Below, piece by piece: positions 10,855 through 25,800 of a DNA stretch of 64,000 nucleotides. The stretch lies in NCBI GenBank assembly GCA_030998225.1, contig JAPYXD010000581.1, positions 5,033,501-5,097,500 of the forward strand. The letters run 5' to 3'. Origin of the DNA: Diplolepis rosae (Eukaryota; Arthropoda; Insecta; Hymenoptera; Diplolepididae). The stretch's first letter is position 1; every line of letters starts with the position of its first letter. Below the pieces are notes generated by a model. That model searched no databases. It was not told the DNA's origin and saw only the letters and a list, made by a program, of their open reading frames with translations. Position numbers and translations under genes: made by a program.

Positions 10855-13800
10855 ATGGCTTCGGTGAAGGTGGCCGTCAGGGTTCGGCCCTTTAACAAAA
10901 GGTGTGTTTTCATTGCGCCACCACCTGCTGTTGTAATTCAATAGCCTCTTCACAAAGTCTGTTTAGATTTTTGTTTTCAATTATTTATTTCACTTATAGT
11001 AGGATAGAAAAAAGGGAAAGATATGAAAAATAAATATAGGAGTCTGAATTACAAAAATACGTATAGAGATCAAGGATAGATTGATAAAGTGGGAGAATAC
11101 AAAGATCAAGAAAAGACTAATGGAGATTATCGAGAGATTTAGTTTTTCGAAACCTAGATCAGGAGAAAGTGAATTTTTTTAACAGAATCTGAATCATAAA
11201 AATAGTTTTGATCGATGTTTCATGGTTTTGCTGATTGCTCGAACCACAGATCATTATTTCGAAACATGGCTATGAAAATCTGTATACGTACTTGAAATAA
11301 TATTTCGAATTAGTTTCATTAACGTTCAACATTGAATAATCATTGTTTTTAATAATTTATCTTATATTTATTTCCTGGATATTTTACACAATTGAAAGCA
11401 TTACGTCAATTACAAAGTTCCATTTATTTTTAGAAAATAATTTTATAATTTGGTTATTTTGTTATTTCAGACAGAAGTTTGTATTTTGGTTCGTAAATAT
11501 TGCTTGGAATTAGCAATTTTTGTGAGGTATAATTTTGGAGTAATATATGATACTAATAGCTGAAACAAATTGTTTCACTTTAAAGTTATGTCGATGAGGT
11601 TCACTGACTCCTGATTACTCTTTAAGAGTTGAGAAATTGCAGTTATCTACTTTATGCCTTGATGATTAATGAAAAAACAAATTAGTTTTTTTTATCGATA
11701 CTCGAACAAAATTTAATAAAAAATAAGTGAGAATATTCTTCTTTGTTGGAAACTCTCTAATGTAATATTTTGTAGTTCTTGAAACAAGTAACTTTTAGTG
11801 AGGAAAGTTCTCAATTATTTTTATTATTACACTTGTACATAAATTTCGAGGTTCATTACTTTTATCTACGATCAGAAATACATTATTTTGCGATTTTCAT
11901 TACTCACAAGCTACAGAATGATAAGAAACTGACCTGTACAATTTTCGATACTGCAGAATAAATGAGAGATAAGAAAATTGTGATGCTACAGCATATGTAT
12001 AGATATTTCAAAAGTATATTAATATTTGAAAATTTGAAACTTGAAATTTTAAGGATTGATAGACTAACATAAATAATGAAGAAACCCAAAATTTGAGGGT
12101 TTTTCATGCAATATGCATTTTTTTTAAGGAATAGTTATGGGATAAATAAAAAGAAAATTTACTTCAAATTTAATAACAAAAAAAAAATTTTTTTTCAAAC
12201 AAATTGATTTTTTGAAAAAACGCCATTTTTAAAACATCTGAAAACATTTATAGTGATAGCCCCAAGTATGACGCAAATTTTAATATATAAGCCAGTTATT
12301 TATAATTATATAATTAAGGTGCGCACTCAAAAATTGCGCGAAATATCAACAAAATAAATAACTTTTTTTTTTATCATAAAAATAAATTTTTTCGTAAGAA
12401 ATCCATGAACAAATTTTCTACGTAAGAAAGTATGGAGAGTGATTTTTTTAATTGTACGTTGATGAGAATGCGAGGAAACGCAAGGACTCTGATTTTTCGT
12501 CAATATTATATTTTTCGAGGGAGTTTTGGAATCGGTAGGTACCTGGAAGCCGTGAGGAGGAATATTTTGCGAGTCATTCGCCGATTTCTGATAATTTTAA
12601 CAATTAAGGGTGTATTCTAGTTCGCGGGCTAAAAAAAATAGGCTATTTTCGGGAATTTTTTGTGAGCATTCTATGGAAGATATGGATATAAAAATTGTTA
12701 GGTATGATAAATAAAGTCTTAAAATACAAAAAAAAATTTCTTTTGTTCATTTTTTTCAACTTTTACATACGAAATCCGTATTTGAACGCAACGCAATAAC
12801 TTAGTAACAAGTTGCCTTCTCCATGATATCTTAGGAACGGCTTATCTGAAACAAAAAAACCAAAGCTTTTTGGATTCGGTATGACAGTGGCTACAAAATG
12901 AACTACGAACATTAATTTTCAACTAATTTTGTTAATTTTATGTAGAAAAAACCAAAAAAATTGAAATTAGTTTTTTTCGCTGTTTTTTGTTTAAAAAATA
13001 TAGTAAAAATCAAAATTTTAACATGATTTTAGTTCACTTTGTGAGTTCTTATGTGTAGAATATGTGGTTAAAATTTCAGAAGGATCGGTCCACTGGTTCT
13101 GGAGAAATCGTGGAGCTAGTCCGAAAAAACGTTGTTTTGAGAAAAACGCGTTTAAAGTTTTTTTTATCAAAAAATCATTAAAAAATCTTACATATACATA
13201 TGACATAACATATACATATATACATATAACATACATATACATATAAATTCGAAAAACGTAAAAAAAAAATCGATTTTTCCAAAGTGACCAACTAGAATAC
13301 ACCCTTAAGAAAGAAAACATAAATGCTAGGCTGAACAAATCATATTCTTTTCCATCCTTCTTCTAAAACTTTATCTTTCATAATTCTTATCCTGCATGTG
13401 TTGCAAAGGAGTGCATTTTTGTCAATATCTTTGAATTCACTGAGAAAATGCTCTGGGAATGCCCTCAAACTGCTTGCATTCGAATCTGTGAGTATAATTT
13501 ATTGAGAGCAAAATGAATTTTAAGCTCAGGTTTGATCAATTATTTGTAGATTAGCACGTGATGATTTCACTATATTTTAATCTGTATCAAGCAGTGAAAA
13601 ATCACGTAATGTTCACTTATGGTTTTTGTTTCTGTATGTATTACAACAACGTTTCCTTTTTTGTCGAATCATGTCAACTGCTCTTTGAAAATAAACTCTC
13701 GTGGATTTTTTACGAAGAAATTTATTTTTATGGTAGTAAAAAAATTATTTTGTTTTATAATTTATATATAATCATAAAACTCATTACAGTATTCATATGT

Positions 13801-16800
13801 TATGGGTATAAAGCGATCATAAAACAATAAATAATCACTTCCCATCACTTTTTGATAATAATAAATAATTAGTAATAATAATTAGTGGAAGTTGCGCTCG
13901 ACGCCGTCGATCGAAGATCGTGATTTCACACGCATCACTTTACAAAAAAAATCATATTTTTGCGCAATTTTCGAGTAGGCACTTTAATTATATACATGAA
14001 ATTTGCGTAATACTTGGGACTATCACCATAAATTTTTTCAGATTTTTCAAAAATGGCGTTTTTTCAAAAAATCAATTTGTTTGAAAAAAAAAATTTTTTT
14101 TGTTATTAAATTTGGAGCAAAAATTTTTCCGAAAAATGCTACAACATCGGCCATATAATGATACATTTGTGTAATTTTTTTCAGAATTTTTCGTAGTTTC
14201 AGTTTTTAAATGATTGAAAAAGAACAAAAACATTTTTTTTGTTTATCCCATAACTTTTTAAATAATGCATGAAAAAATCTCAAATTTTGGGTTTCTTCAT
14301 TATTTATTTTAGTCTATCAATTCTTAAAGTTTCAAGTAAATCGAAAACATGGAGTCCTGAACCCGTCCGATTTGGCATGGAACACACCATACATATGAAT
14401 TAAAAGTTATACTTTTTCAATATGTAATAATATTTTGCTTAGAAGTATAACTAAATTTTCAATTTATAGGAAGAAAATTCTTAACCCTGGTCAGGTTCAG
14501 AATTTTTAAACTCGTTATGGCCTTATTTTTTATGATTATGAAATTCTTTCAGGGAGTTGGCTATGAATGCTAAGACGATAGTGCAGATGGATGGGAAAAG
14601 GACTAGGATCTTCAACACAAAGGTAACATCTCAATTATCAGAATGCAGAGTGCTTAGTCTAGAGTTTGTAGAAACGCTTTGCGAGCGATCGTTACTTGTG
14701 GGTTCAACTGGGGCCGAACGCTTTTTTCATACCGTTCTAGTTTTTCAGTTACTAGACCAAGCAACAGGGAATTTGTTATGACATTATTTATTTCAGAAAA
14801 CGGACTGCGCTATCCGAAGAGAGGTTGGTCATAGAGTAATTGTGTCATGTTTTGGACAACGAAATATGATTTATAAATTTGTTATTAACATTTAAGACAA
14901 AAAAATCGCACTTTTTTTAGTTTTTTGTTTATAACATTAAAGGTAATTATCCAATCTTGATGACATTAATTGAAAAGTTGTAGCAAACTTAATTTCGAAC
15001 AATACGAGTCGTCGCTTGATCTGATTGGATAATAAGAAGCGGAGAAAATTCGGATAACCGGGAAATTGAGATTTTGTTAAACAAATTAATATCTCAGTTA
15101 ATTTTTAACTTTTCAGGTTGAGGTTTGGTGGAAAAGTAACCGACTTTATGCTCTTCAAATGTATAAAAAAAAGAACACTTTAAGATAATACGTTTCCGCG
15201 CTATTGACACTTTAATTTATTACATGCGTTAATTGTAAAATGTCTGCTTGCCGCAGAGGTCGTCCGTTTTTTATTTTGAAAACGGCTTTTAAAAATGTAA
15301 ATCAAGCACAACAGAACGTCAAACTTGGTTTTTCGCTAAAATGTTGCAAAGTTTATTTAAAAAATGTCCAAACATGGCTCTAAACGCTTGATCGCACCAA
15401 AGTGACAGTGGTGGGGGGAGAAGGCGAGTAGGTTCACTGTGTCACATTGCTGCGTTCAAGCGTTTAGAGCCATGTTTGGACCTTTTTTTAATAAACTTTG
15501 CAACATTTTAGCGAAAAACCAAGATTGACGTTCTGTTATGCTTGATTTATATTTTTAAAAGCCGTTTTCAAAATAGAAAACGGACCACCTCTGCGGCAAG
15601 CAGACATTTTACAATTAACGCATGAAATAAATTAAAGTGTCAATAGCGCGGAAACGTATTATCTTAAAGTGTTCTTTTTTTTATACATTTGAAGAGCATA
15701 AAGTCGGTTACTTTTCCACCAAACCTCAACCTGAAAAGTTAAAAATTAACTGAGATATTAATTTGTTTAACAAAATCTCAATTTCCCGGTTATCCGAATT
15801 TTCTCCGCTTCTTATTATCCAATCAGATCAAGCGACGACTCGTATTGTTCGAAATTAAGTTTGCTACAACTTTTCAATTAATGTCATCAAGATTGGATAA
15901 TTACCTTTAATGTTATAAACAAAAAACTAAAAAAAGTGCGATTTTTTTGTCTTAAATGTTAATAACAAATTTATAAATCATATTTCGTTGTCCAAAACAT
16001 GACACAATTACTCTATGACCAACCTCTCTTCGGATAGCGCAGTCCGTTTTCTGAAATAAATAATGTCATAAATCATTCATAACAAATTCCCTGTTGCTTG
16101 GTCTATACATTAAACGATTGGTTGAGTTCTTATTTGAAACATTTGAAATTCACAGTAATTACATTATTTTAAGATCGAATAACTAATCTGTTCTATTCTC
16201 CATTTTAATATGATTTTACCCTGTTTCGATTAACAAAAAATGTATAAAAATCTTCTTCGTATTCTATTTCCTATTTTCTGTACGAAGCTCATAATTTTCT
16301 CTGCACGTAAGGTATTACAGAAATTTATAGAAAAAAGATAAATGCAAATATACAGAGTGAGTTTTTTTATCTGTAAATGCTTCGATGTCTCAAGATAAAA
16401 AACTCACCCTGTAAATATAAAAAAAACCACAGGAAGCAGAATATGTTTTTTTTTTAAAAGATGAGCAAATATAGAAAAATCCAAGTTAGATTTGTAGAAT
16501 TATTTAGGGATAAACTGTAGAATTTTGTTAGGATGATTCTGAATAAATAAAATAAATATGATAATTATTCATGTTATTAATATACGCATTAATAACATTC
16601 TGTGCACAAATAAATCAGTCGAAGATTACAATTGTAACTAACCACATTTCAAGTCATAACTTGAATGGATACTCAATACGTATTACGAGGTCTTGACCAT
16701 AATAATCACTGTATATATAGCATATTTGCTGTGACTCAAAGATTACCATGCATCTGATTATAGGTTATATCGTTTTTTATATTTTGAGTCTTAGTGTTGA

Positions 16801-19800
16801 TAAAATCTGTATACACAGGAGAAATTAACTAAATCTATATATTTTCAATTATAATTCAGGTTTTAGAGAATACTATAAGTTCTTTTTGTTTCAAAATATT
16901 ATCCTATGGTGAAATGTGCGTCAACATCATCTACAAATACATATTTGATTTTATTTTTAAAATTATTCGAAAAGCACTTCCTGTTTCATTAAATGATTGT
17001 GAGGTTTTGCGAAAAGATGACGACTTGATATTTAGAAATAGCTCATCGTTTTAGAAGTCAAGAGCTTGTCAATTATTTTAGGAAATTGACGGGAAACCCC
17101 CTGTCTCCACCGATAACTTGGGTCCCAACCAGGTTTCCACAAATTTCCAAGCGAGCGTGACGTCCGACCTGCTTTTGGTCAGGGTCGCAATATAAAGTAG
17201 AGCCGGACATTAAGAGTGGTTAGAATCATTTACCAGACTCGTTTCGATACGTCGGATGTTGTCTATTTAATCATGACATCGATAAATTAAATGGAAAGGA
17301 GGGCTGTGTTCTAATAATTATCATGAAATTTCCCCAAAAGCTGATTCTTTAATTCAATCGTTTTAAAAAGTATCAGTTATTCTAAAAAATTTAGCAACAT
17401 TTTATTTTTTGTCATCTCGTGTTTATTTTTAATATTTCACCAATTTAACTGGCAAGAATTAATAGTTTACCAAATTTATCAATACCCAGTTCGAATATTA
17501 TGGAAAAATTTTTAAACGTCTTGATAGAAACTATTTTTAAATTATTTTAAAAGCTGAAATTATCTCATTCAATAATTCATAAAATTGCAAGTAAATTTCT
17601 GCAAGTAAATTTCTAAATATATCCTTTTTATACCTGGATTTTGTATCGTATTGTAACTTAATTTTTAACTGAAGGCAATCAAACGATTAACACATGCAAA
17701 ATTTAGAGAGAGATCTATCTTCGTAAACAAATTGTAACTTTCTCTCCACCGAACGATCGAAAGCTGTTACTTCTTTTTATTTTTCTTCGCTTCTCTTTCT
17801 CGGTCTCATAACGAGTTTTCAACTCTGACGTAATCATTTGTAATATTCTACCAGGAGTTCATAATATATGTGTGAAAATTCACGCACAAAAGTTTTGTTC
17901 TGAAAATTTAACAATCATTACTTTAAACTTTCAATTTTAAATAATTAGATATGTGCAGGTAATTTGAAATTTTTCAAAGAATTTCTTATCAAGTCTTCTC
18001 CTAGTTTGTACTTTTTAATCAATTAATTATTTACTTTGTTGATTTAAATCAAAATGAAAATTTAATTAAATTTAAATTCAGCAAATTTGTAATTTCATGG
18101 TGTAGTAATTTTTTGAGCACGATATCTAGTTTTTGGAATCTTTTTATAGACTAGATCTAGAATCTTGTCTAGACGAATTGGGATCTTTCTTAGGCGCTTC
18201 GCTAACATACATTGATTCCTACTTAACCGAATGTCTGTCAAGCTGTAATTAGGAGCACATTATGAAGCACGTTCTTTTTTTTACATTCTCATCATAAATG
18301 AAAAGGCATTAGTTTAATGTGAAAAATGACTTTTGAAATTTTTATCAAATCTACGTTTTTTTTCATTTCAATTTCAAAAAATACGATTAAAATTAAAAAA
18401 TTCAATTTTTTACACAAAATATGTGACATACGAAAAAAAACGTTGAGATGGAAAATTATTTGCCTGAATGAGGTTTACAAATTCTAAGTAGGAGATTTTT
18501 GATAAGATGTATATTTTATGTTTTTATTTCAAAAAACACTATTGAAAATCAAAAATTCCATTTTTATATGTGACATACGAAAAAAAACGTTGAGATGGAA
18601 AATTATTTGCCTGAATGAGGTTTACAAATTCTAAGTAGGAGATTTTTGATAAGATGTATATTTTATGTTTTGATTTCAAAAAACACTATTGAAAATCAAA
18701 AATTCCGTTTTTTAACCAAAATATGTAAGATACAAAGTAAGTGTTGAAATGTAAAATCGTTTGTTTAATTAAAGTCTACAATTATTTTTCCTTTTAGAGT
18801 TATCTGGAAGAAAATATATTTTTTAATCATGTAAATTATTAGAAAGTTACTGAAATGTATAGAGAAAATCGAGTGCAAAGCGCAAGTCTGATGATGAAAA
18901 TTTGTTCTATAAGGCTGATAGAGCCTTAATAGTTAAGAAAATGTAATTCACATCTACAATATTATAAAATACGTATAAATCCAAATCAGTTTGCTTCTAC
19001 CTCTTTAACATATAATATTGAAAATCCAAAGCCAAATCAAAAATCGCATTCAAATTTTTAGAAAATGTAATTATTTATTACTGGAAATTGCAAAACAAGA
19101 AAATGCATTCAACATCCTCGAAATTATATACTTTTTCACAAATTTTTATCTTGACACCAAACATGAAAATTGTAAAATCAATTTCACAGGCAAATATCGT
19201 ATAGAAAAAAATTACCGAATTTAAATAATGAACGCTACTTTGAATAAATAAATTTTTATGGAAAATTATGTTTAAAAAAATGAACTCCAGTGTTATATTT
19301 TAATGACTTGAAAAGTTTGGTTTTGTTTTAAAAAGAGTATAATATGATTAAACAATTAAAATCTAGAACTTTGATGCATTTTATTCATGCTTCTAGTAAA
19401 ACAATATTCAAAATTTATAGTAAAAAAACCGGGGGTTTAGAAGAAGAAAATTTATAGATACCCTGGATATGAAATGATACATATTTAAAAGAGTTTTTCA
19501 TTTTTTTAAAGGAAATGTATCTCTAATCGTTTAAGAGTACTTAACTTCGTCCTAGTTATCGTATAAGCTTCCGGTGGGATTTATAATTATATCTTGCGCG
19601 TGACTAAACAGTTGGATTAGAGACTATGCTTTTAGATAGTTTGTAGAAAGACCGATGTTAAAATTAATACTGCCTGGTGTATATGGGGCACTACGTCAAA
19701 CCTAGATTGTGGTTTGGTTTTACTAGCCATAATTTTATAAAACTCAGAGCTGTTAAATTACAAACAGTAGACTGAAATCTCTGAAGATACTCTTTACAAA

Positions 19801-22800
19801 AACTGACCAATCTTTTAAAAATATTTTATGTTAAATGAACAGACTCGTAAAATTTTTCTAGGTGTAGGATATTTCTAAGTCTGATAATTTTTCTATTGAA
19901 TTTTATCATCTGCATGACAGCCAATAAAAAATGCGACGTGAGTCTTATTGAATTAATTTATTTGCTTTGCTTTTAGACTCCAGGAAGTGGCAGGGACATC
20001 GACCGGGAAAAGTACAAGGACTTTACATTCGATCACAGCTATTGGTCCTTCGACGACAACGATAAACATTATGCTTCGCAAGAAGAGGTGCTAATTTTAT
20101 TTTTAATCATAAACTAATAATATTCGTACAGAGTCTATAAATCTATTTGGAAATTCTGGAAATATTCTTCTAGCTGTAGTTGGCTTGTTATTCAAATTTT
20201 GATAGATATTAGAACTTTTTTTTAATTTAAAAAAAAAAGAAATTCTGAAAAGATCGATGTATTGAAAGTCGATGACAACATTTTTTCAAGAACCATTTGG
20301 AGTCAGACAATAATAGCTTTACGTTCAACATGCAAAGTTTACAAAACTCAATAATTTTTGCCGTAGAAATCTACTAAAGCACTAGAGTTATAACAAATTT
20401 TTGGTGATTAAATTACTTCTCAAATGAATTAAATAGGAAAGTAATGAATGCAAGTGTGAGTAAATACTAGGAAATATTTTGAATTTTATGAGAGGTGTGT
20501 CTATAAAATTTATTGATTTACATATTCTGTTCGTACTTATTGACCAATTTTTTATGACGATGCTGCACATTAATCAAGTTTGTAAAATACGATCTTCGAT
20601 TACTGTTTCAGGTCTTTTATGATCTTGGTACGGAAGTTATAGAAAGTGCCTTCGAGGGTTACAATGCCTGTGTTTTTGCTTATGGGCAGACGGGATCCGG
20701 CAAAACGTTCACCATGATGGGTACACCGGTAGGCTTCTTTCTTCCTCCTTAAAATATTTAAACCTATTCGTCTTAAACATAGTCATTTAGCTGAAAATTG
20801 TAAAATATTGATTTCATTTGTAAAAGTAAATATTATCTCTTAGCTTCACCCCAATTAATTGTATAAAAATTGTATTTCGTAGGAAGCCCAAGGACTGATA
20901 CCACGAATTTGTAAGACGCTTTTCGCACGAATGGCTGCTGGAAAAGAGACTGGTGCTTCTTACAGAACTGAAGTTTCCTTTCTGGAGATACATAACGAGA
21001 GAGTCAGAGACTTACTCAGACCTGATCAGCATCAGTCTCATTCTCTCAGAGTTAGAGAACATCCAAAGAAAGGTCCATACGTGCAAGACCTGTCGAGTCA
21101 TCTCGTTTATGATTATAGTGACATTCAGGTATCTACTCACGAATAATATTTCACAATTGACCTTATTTAATCCGTGGAGAACAATAATCTCACGTTGTTG
21201 CGAAAAAGTAATGTTAAACGAAAAAAATTGAATATGAATAGAACGAATGATCTTTACTGTTTCTTATATAGAAAAGCGAACTATTTGCTTAAAGCAATAA
21301 AACAACTTTTTTCAAAGTTACAAAGTTTCGATGTAGTTTGAAAAAAATTGCTTTATTGCTTTAAGCAAATAGTTCGCTTCTCTATTCATACAATTAAAAA
21401 TCTTGTCATTCAGATTTTTCTAATAAAATAATTTTGTTAATTACTTTAGGAATGCATGGTGAGAGGTAATACGCACAGAACTACTGCGAGCACAAACATG
21501 AATGACGTCAGCAGTAGAAGCCATGCAATATTTACCATAACTTTTGTACAAGCCGGTTTCTCCGAAGGGAACATGCCATCGGAAACTGTGTCTAAGGTGC
21601 ATCTTGTTGACTTGGCTGGCAGGTAATTACTACTTGTCATCATTTTTTACAACTAAGAAATGTTCCTGCGATCATAAAAACTCTAAACTATTATATAAAC
21701 TCTGTAAAGATATTTCAAGAATACAAGACGATTTGATCTTCAATGGCAATCTTCAATTCAGTGATTTATCTTGATTTTTAATAAGAGTGTCCCCTTAGAA
21801 AATTAAATCTGCAGAAGCTGAAAATATTAAACATTTTTAAAATTTAATTAATGATATTCTTATTGAGATTTAATAATAATCAAAGTTATTCAAGTTTCGA
21901 AGACCTAAGTTGTATTCACTTCCAAATGATGAATGGTCCAATTTCAAGTAAATGTTTCTTCCTTAAAGCGAACGAGCCAATGCAACTGGTGCAACTGGTC
22001 AGCGATTAAAGGAAGGTGCACACATCAACAAGTCTCTTGTGACGTTAGGTTCTGTGATATCGGCTCTGGCCGAGGTTAGTTCGAGTGATTCAAATAGCTC
22101 GAAGAACAAAGTTTTCATACCATATAGGGATAGCGTCCTGACCTGGTTGTTGAAAGACTCTCTGGGGGGGAACTCCAAGACGATCATGATAGCAGCGATT
22201 AGTCCCGCTGATTGCAACTATGGTGAGACTCTTAGCACTCTTAGGTATGCAAACAGAGCTAAAAATATTATCAACAAACCTACCATTAACGAAGATCCTA
22301 ACGTCAAGCTTATTAGAGAACTCAGGGAAGAAATTGAGAAATTAAAGTCCCTGATTGGAAAAGACATGGTGAGAAAACTCATATAACTAATTCTGACAAA
22401 GAGTTAATCAGATAATTCGTTTGTTTACTTGAGACCACTTCATCCATTATCTTTTCAGAGCATAGAAAGGCCTCCTCAAGTTTTACTTGCCCAGATTCAC
22501 GAGAAACAGGAACAAGAAAAACTTCTTACAGAAGAATGGGCCGAAAAATGGCGAGAAACCCAGCAAATTCTCCAGGAACAGCGAGCACTAGGCCTAAGAA
22601 AAAGTGGAGTAGGTGTAGTACTAGATTCCGAAATGCCTCATCTTGTCGGAATAGATGATGATTTATTAAGTACTGGTGTTACACTCTATCATCTTAAAGA
22701 AGGGAAAACACTGGTCGGAACTGAGGAAGCATCAGCGACTCAGGTATCCCTCAGAGACAATGCATCTTTATTTTCAAAATCAACGAGTTTCAGAGAAAAA

Positions 22801-25800
22801 TTAATAGTTTTTTAACAGAGTAAATCCACACATTGAAAAATATTTTTGCTTAATATCTTTTTGATTTGCAGGATATTGTACTGACTGGCGGTGATGTTGA
22901 AGCTGAACACTGCATCGTAGAACTCGAAGGTGGAGTCGCAACCTTGCTTCCACTCTCTCCACATTGTTGGATCAACACAGCTCAAGTTGACAAGCCTACA
23001 AGACTTTCTCAGGGTTGCATTATCTTATTAGGAAGGAACAACATGTTCCGTTATAATGATCCTGCAGAAGCAGCAAAACTTCGAAAAGAAGGTGGCTTAG
23101 GAAATGGAAACCTGCAATCAACGGTGGTGAATCTTTCAAGACTATCTCTCCTTAGCTGGAGTGTTTCTGATCTTCACGCTTCATCATCTAGTGATAACCT
23201 GCTCAATTCAAGTGAGGACCTTAGGGCCTTCGAAGAACTTGAGCAGCAAAAGGCAGCGCTGGTAAAGGAAAAGGAAGACTTCAAGGTGCTAATCTAGATT
23301 TATATTGACCAATTATATTTAGCACTCGGATTTTTTGTATTGATTGAACTTATGCGCTAATAGAAAATTTGATTTTGCGCTCACGAAATATTTATAAGAA
23401 AGCAATCTGATATAAACTGATATACTCAATTAATTTGTTATTACAATATAAAAATATTGTTTGATAATAAAAAATCCAAACCTGTTTTACAAAACGTTTA
23501 GAACTAACGAATCCAACTGTCAGATATTTATAATTTGTTTTTTAATCTTGATGCTCCATTTGATGGTAAAAAATTTAAGATTTTGAGCAAATCTGGTAAA
23601 TAATGAATTATTTTACTTTTTATTTGTGTATATATTTGCAGAAGGAACAGGAGGAACGAGAAGAAAGGTGGACAGCAAGGAGGGAAGCTTTGGAAGAAGC
23701 TCAGAAAGAACTAGAGAGAGAATGGGGCGCCCAGTGGCGAGAGTGGGCTGAGGGTATTGCAGCTCTAGAGAGGCGACAAAAAGAACTGAAAAATCGTCGT
23801 CATCACCTTGAGCAAGAGCGTCGCGACGAGATGACTCAAGTAAGTGACCCGGATCCGCCGACTCCGGATTTAGATGTAATATCGATCAAGTATCAGTTCT
23901 ACCTCGTTCTCGTCGCACTTGGGGTCCTAATTTGTCTTTCCGGTAATATCATCATCTACTCCCATGTTTGTCCTTTAGACATGTGACGATTACTTTCCAT
24001 CGACAGCAGAGTTTACATTTCTTTCTTGAATCTACAGTTCAAGGTGGAATTAATGTAACTAAAGTCCTGATCGAGCTTTTAAATGATTTCTGTCCGGCAG
24101 ATCTTCATTTTAATAATAGAGAAGTCTAATTTAATATTGCAACGCTGAGTAATATTTTTAATTACAATAACGCTGCTAATGACGCAGAGCAAGTTTCTGC
24201 GAAACTCGTGCCTACTGCCATAAACTCTTAGTAGAACAGAATATTAATTTAATTATTAATTTAAATGAAATTTAAAGATTTTAAGTAAATGACGATATTA
24301 CCAGAGGAAGTATATATTCTGTGGAATGTTAATTATTTTAGTCGATGACTGTGTAAAGAGGAAACGATGTAAATAGAAGTATTCGCCTGTAGAATATCTA
24401 TGGGTTTGTTATGCGAGAAATATTGTTGTTATATAAACATTACTGTTGATTAATAAATTTTTCTTAAAAAAATTGGCCTTGGATCTTCCACAAAATGAAC
24501 TGTCTCAGTAAATCGTGTCTTCTGTGCATTGATCCTTGTTTTCTATCTATGGTCTCTAATTAAATTTTGGTATCATTGTATACGTAGCTTTCTGGATGTT
24601 CCAATTAACAAACCCAACTTATTTTTGTTTAACACTTTTCGTTGACTCGCTTTCCAATCTCGTACGGGACTAAGGTATAGACCTCATTTGATCGATGGAT
24701 CGATACGCAAAAGGTCAGGGGAACGATTGCAGGTAAGAGACCAAAAAGAGATAATCGTATCTGAGCCTTTAGCTTGATTCCATTAATTCTGTGCTAGTCG
24801 TTACTTAAAAATGCTTTCGAGGTGAACGCATGCCTTTATATTTCTATTTTAATTTCCATCAGACTATGTTATTATTAATTCATTTAGTTAATTCAAAATC
24901 AACTTCATCTCGTGTAACTGAGTCGTTCCTTTTCGTTTCCGCCTTTGTGTTCGAAGCATCGGGATGCGTTAAGATTATGATTTCCATACATTAATTTATT
25001 TTTTAACGCTTCGGTGTGTGTGGCTAGGTAGAAAGTTTGTGTAGGGAAGTCGCCTCTCTTCGCACTACCCTTCAGTCCAAGCATCGACAATTTCAAGAGT
25101 TCATAAACAATCAGAATCGTTTGGAGAAGCAGCAACGTCCATGGAACGAGGTAAGATCGGTATTCAAATTGTTCTTGCACCAATAAGCTATTAATTTGAA
25201 AAGCTCTTCTCAATTAAGCAAGTCTTTGTATCTAACTTTCAAAAACAGGTATAAACCTTTTCTATAGAAATAGCAATCTCTTCGGAGGACTTTAATAATC
25301 GTAATTTCAGACAGATGATGGAGCAGAAAGTGATCGAAGCCTTCCGGAATCCTGGTCAAGTCTCAACGACGAACAATCGACAGAAGTCTTGAAGAAATTG
25401 GCCAATCATCATGTAAGTACATTTCTTACTCAAGGAATATTTTAGTTCAGAGATTGCAGATTATATCTTTCGTTTAGTCTTTTGATACCTTTTTTCAGAA
25501 AGAATTGGCTACTTTGGAAGCTGAACTGCAAAGCAAAGTTAAGTCCTTGAATGAACATCAGAGTAAATTGGATAAGATGGAAGAGGAACTGGTTGGAATC
25601 ACTGATAAGCAGAAACAACTAGTCGAACTTAGTGTAAGAAAGCTTAATTCATATTCCCAAAAATTTAGGAAATTTGTATTAACTTTCGATCGAATGCTGT
25701 AAAATCTATCAAAATATCAACTCTTGTTATAGATGGAAGGAGAGGAGCTTTCAGAAAAGAAGCTACTTTTGGCAAAAAGATCCCAGGAACAGCTTCAAGA

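Noticed and set aside
9053..14781. Several 60-100-codon frames between 9.0 and 14.8 kb (for example 13558-13830)
   Set aside because: They lie in AT-rich intergenic or intronic DNA or inside MITEs and show no similarity or codon bias. The only exception used is the 14553-14622 kinesin exon.
24661..24745. Possible extra kinesin exon ending GATTGCAG|GTAAGAG
   Set aside because: No acceptor keeps an open frame into it in the required phase; exons 10 and 11 already join in phase.
24905..25213. 102-codon minus-strand frame
   Set aside because: It overlaps kinesin exon 11 on the plus strand, which fits the gene in phase with good splice sites.
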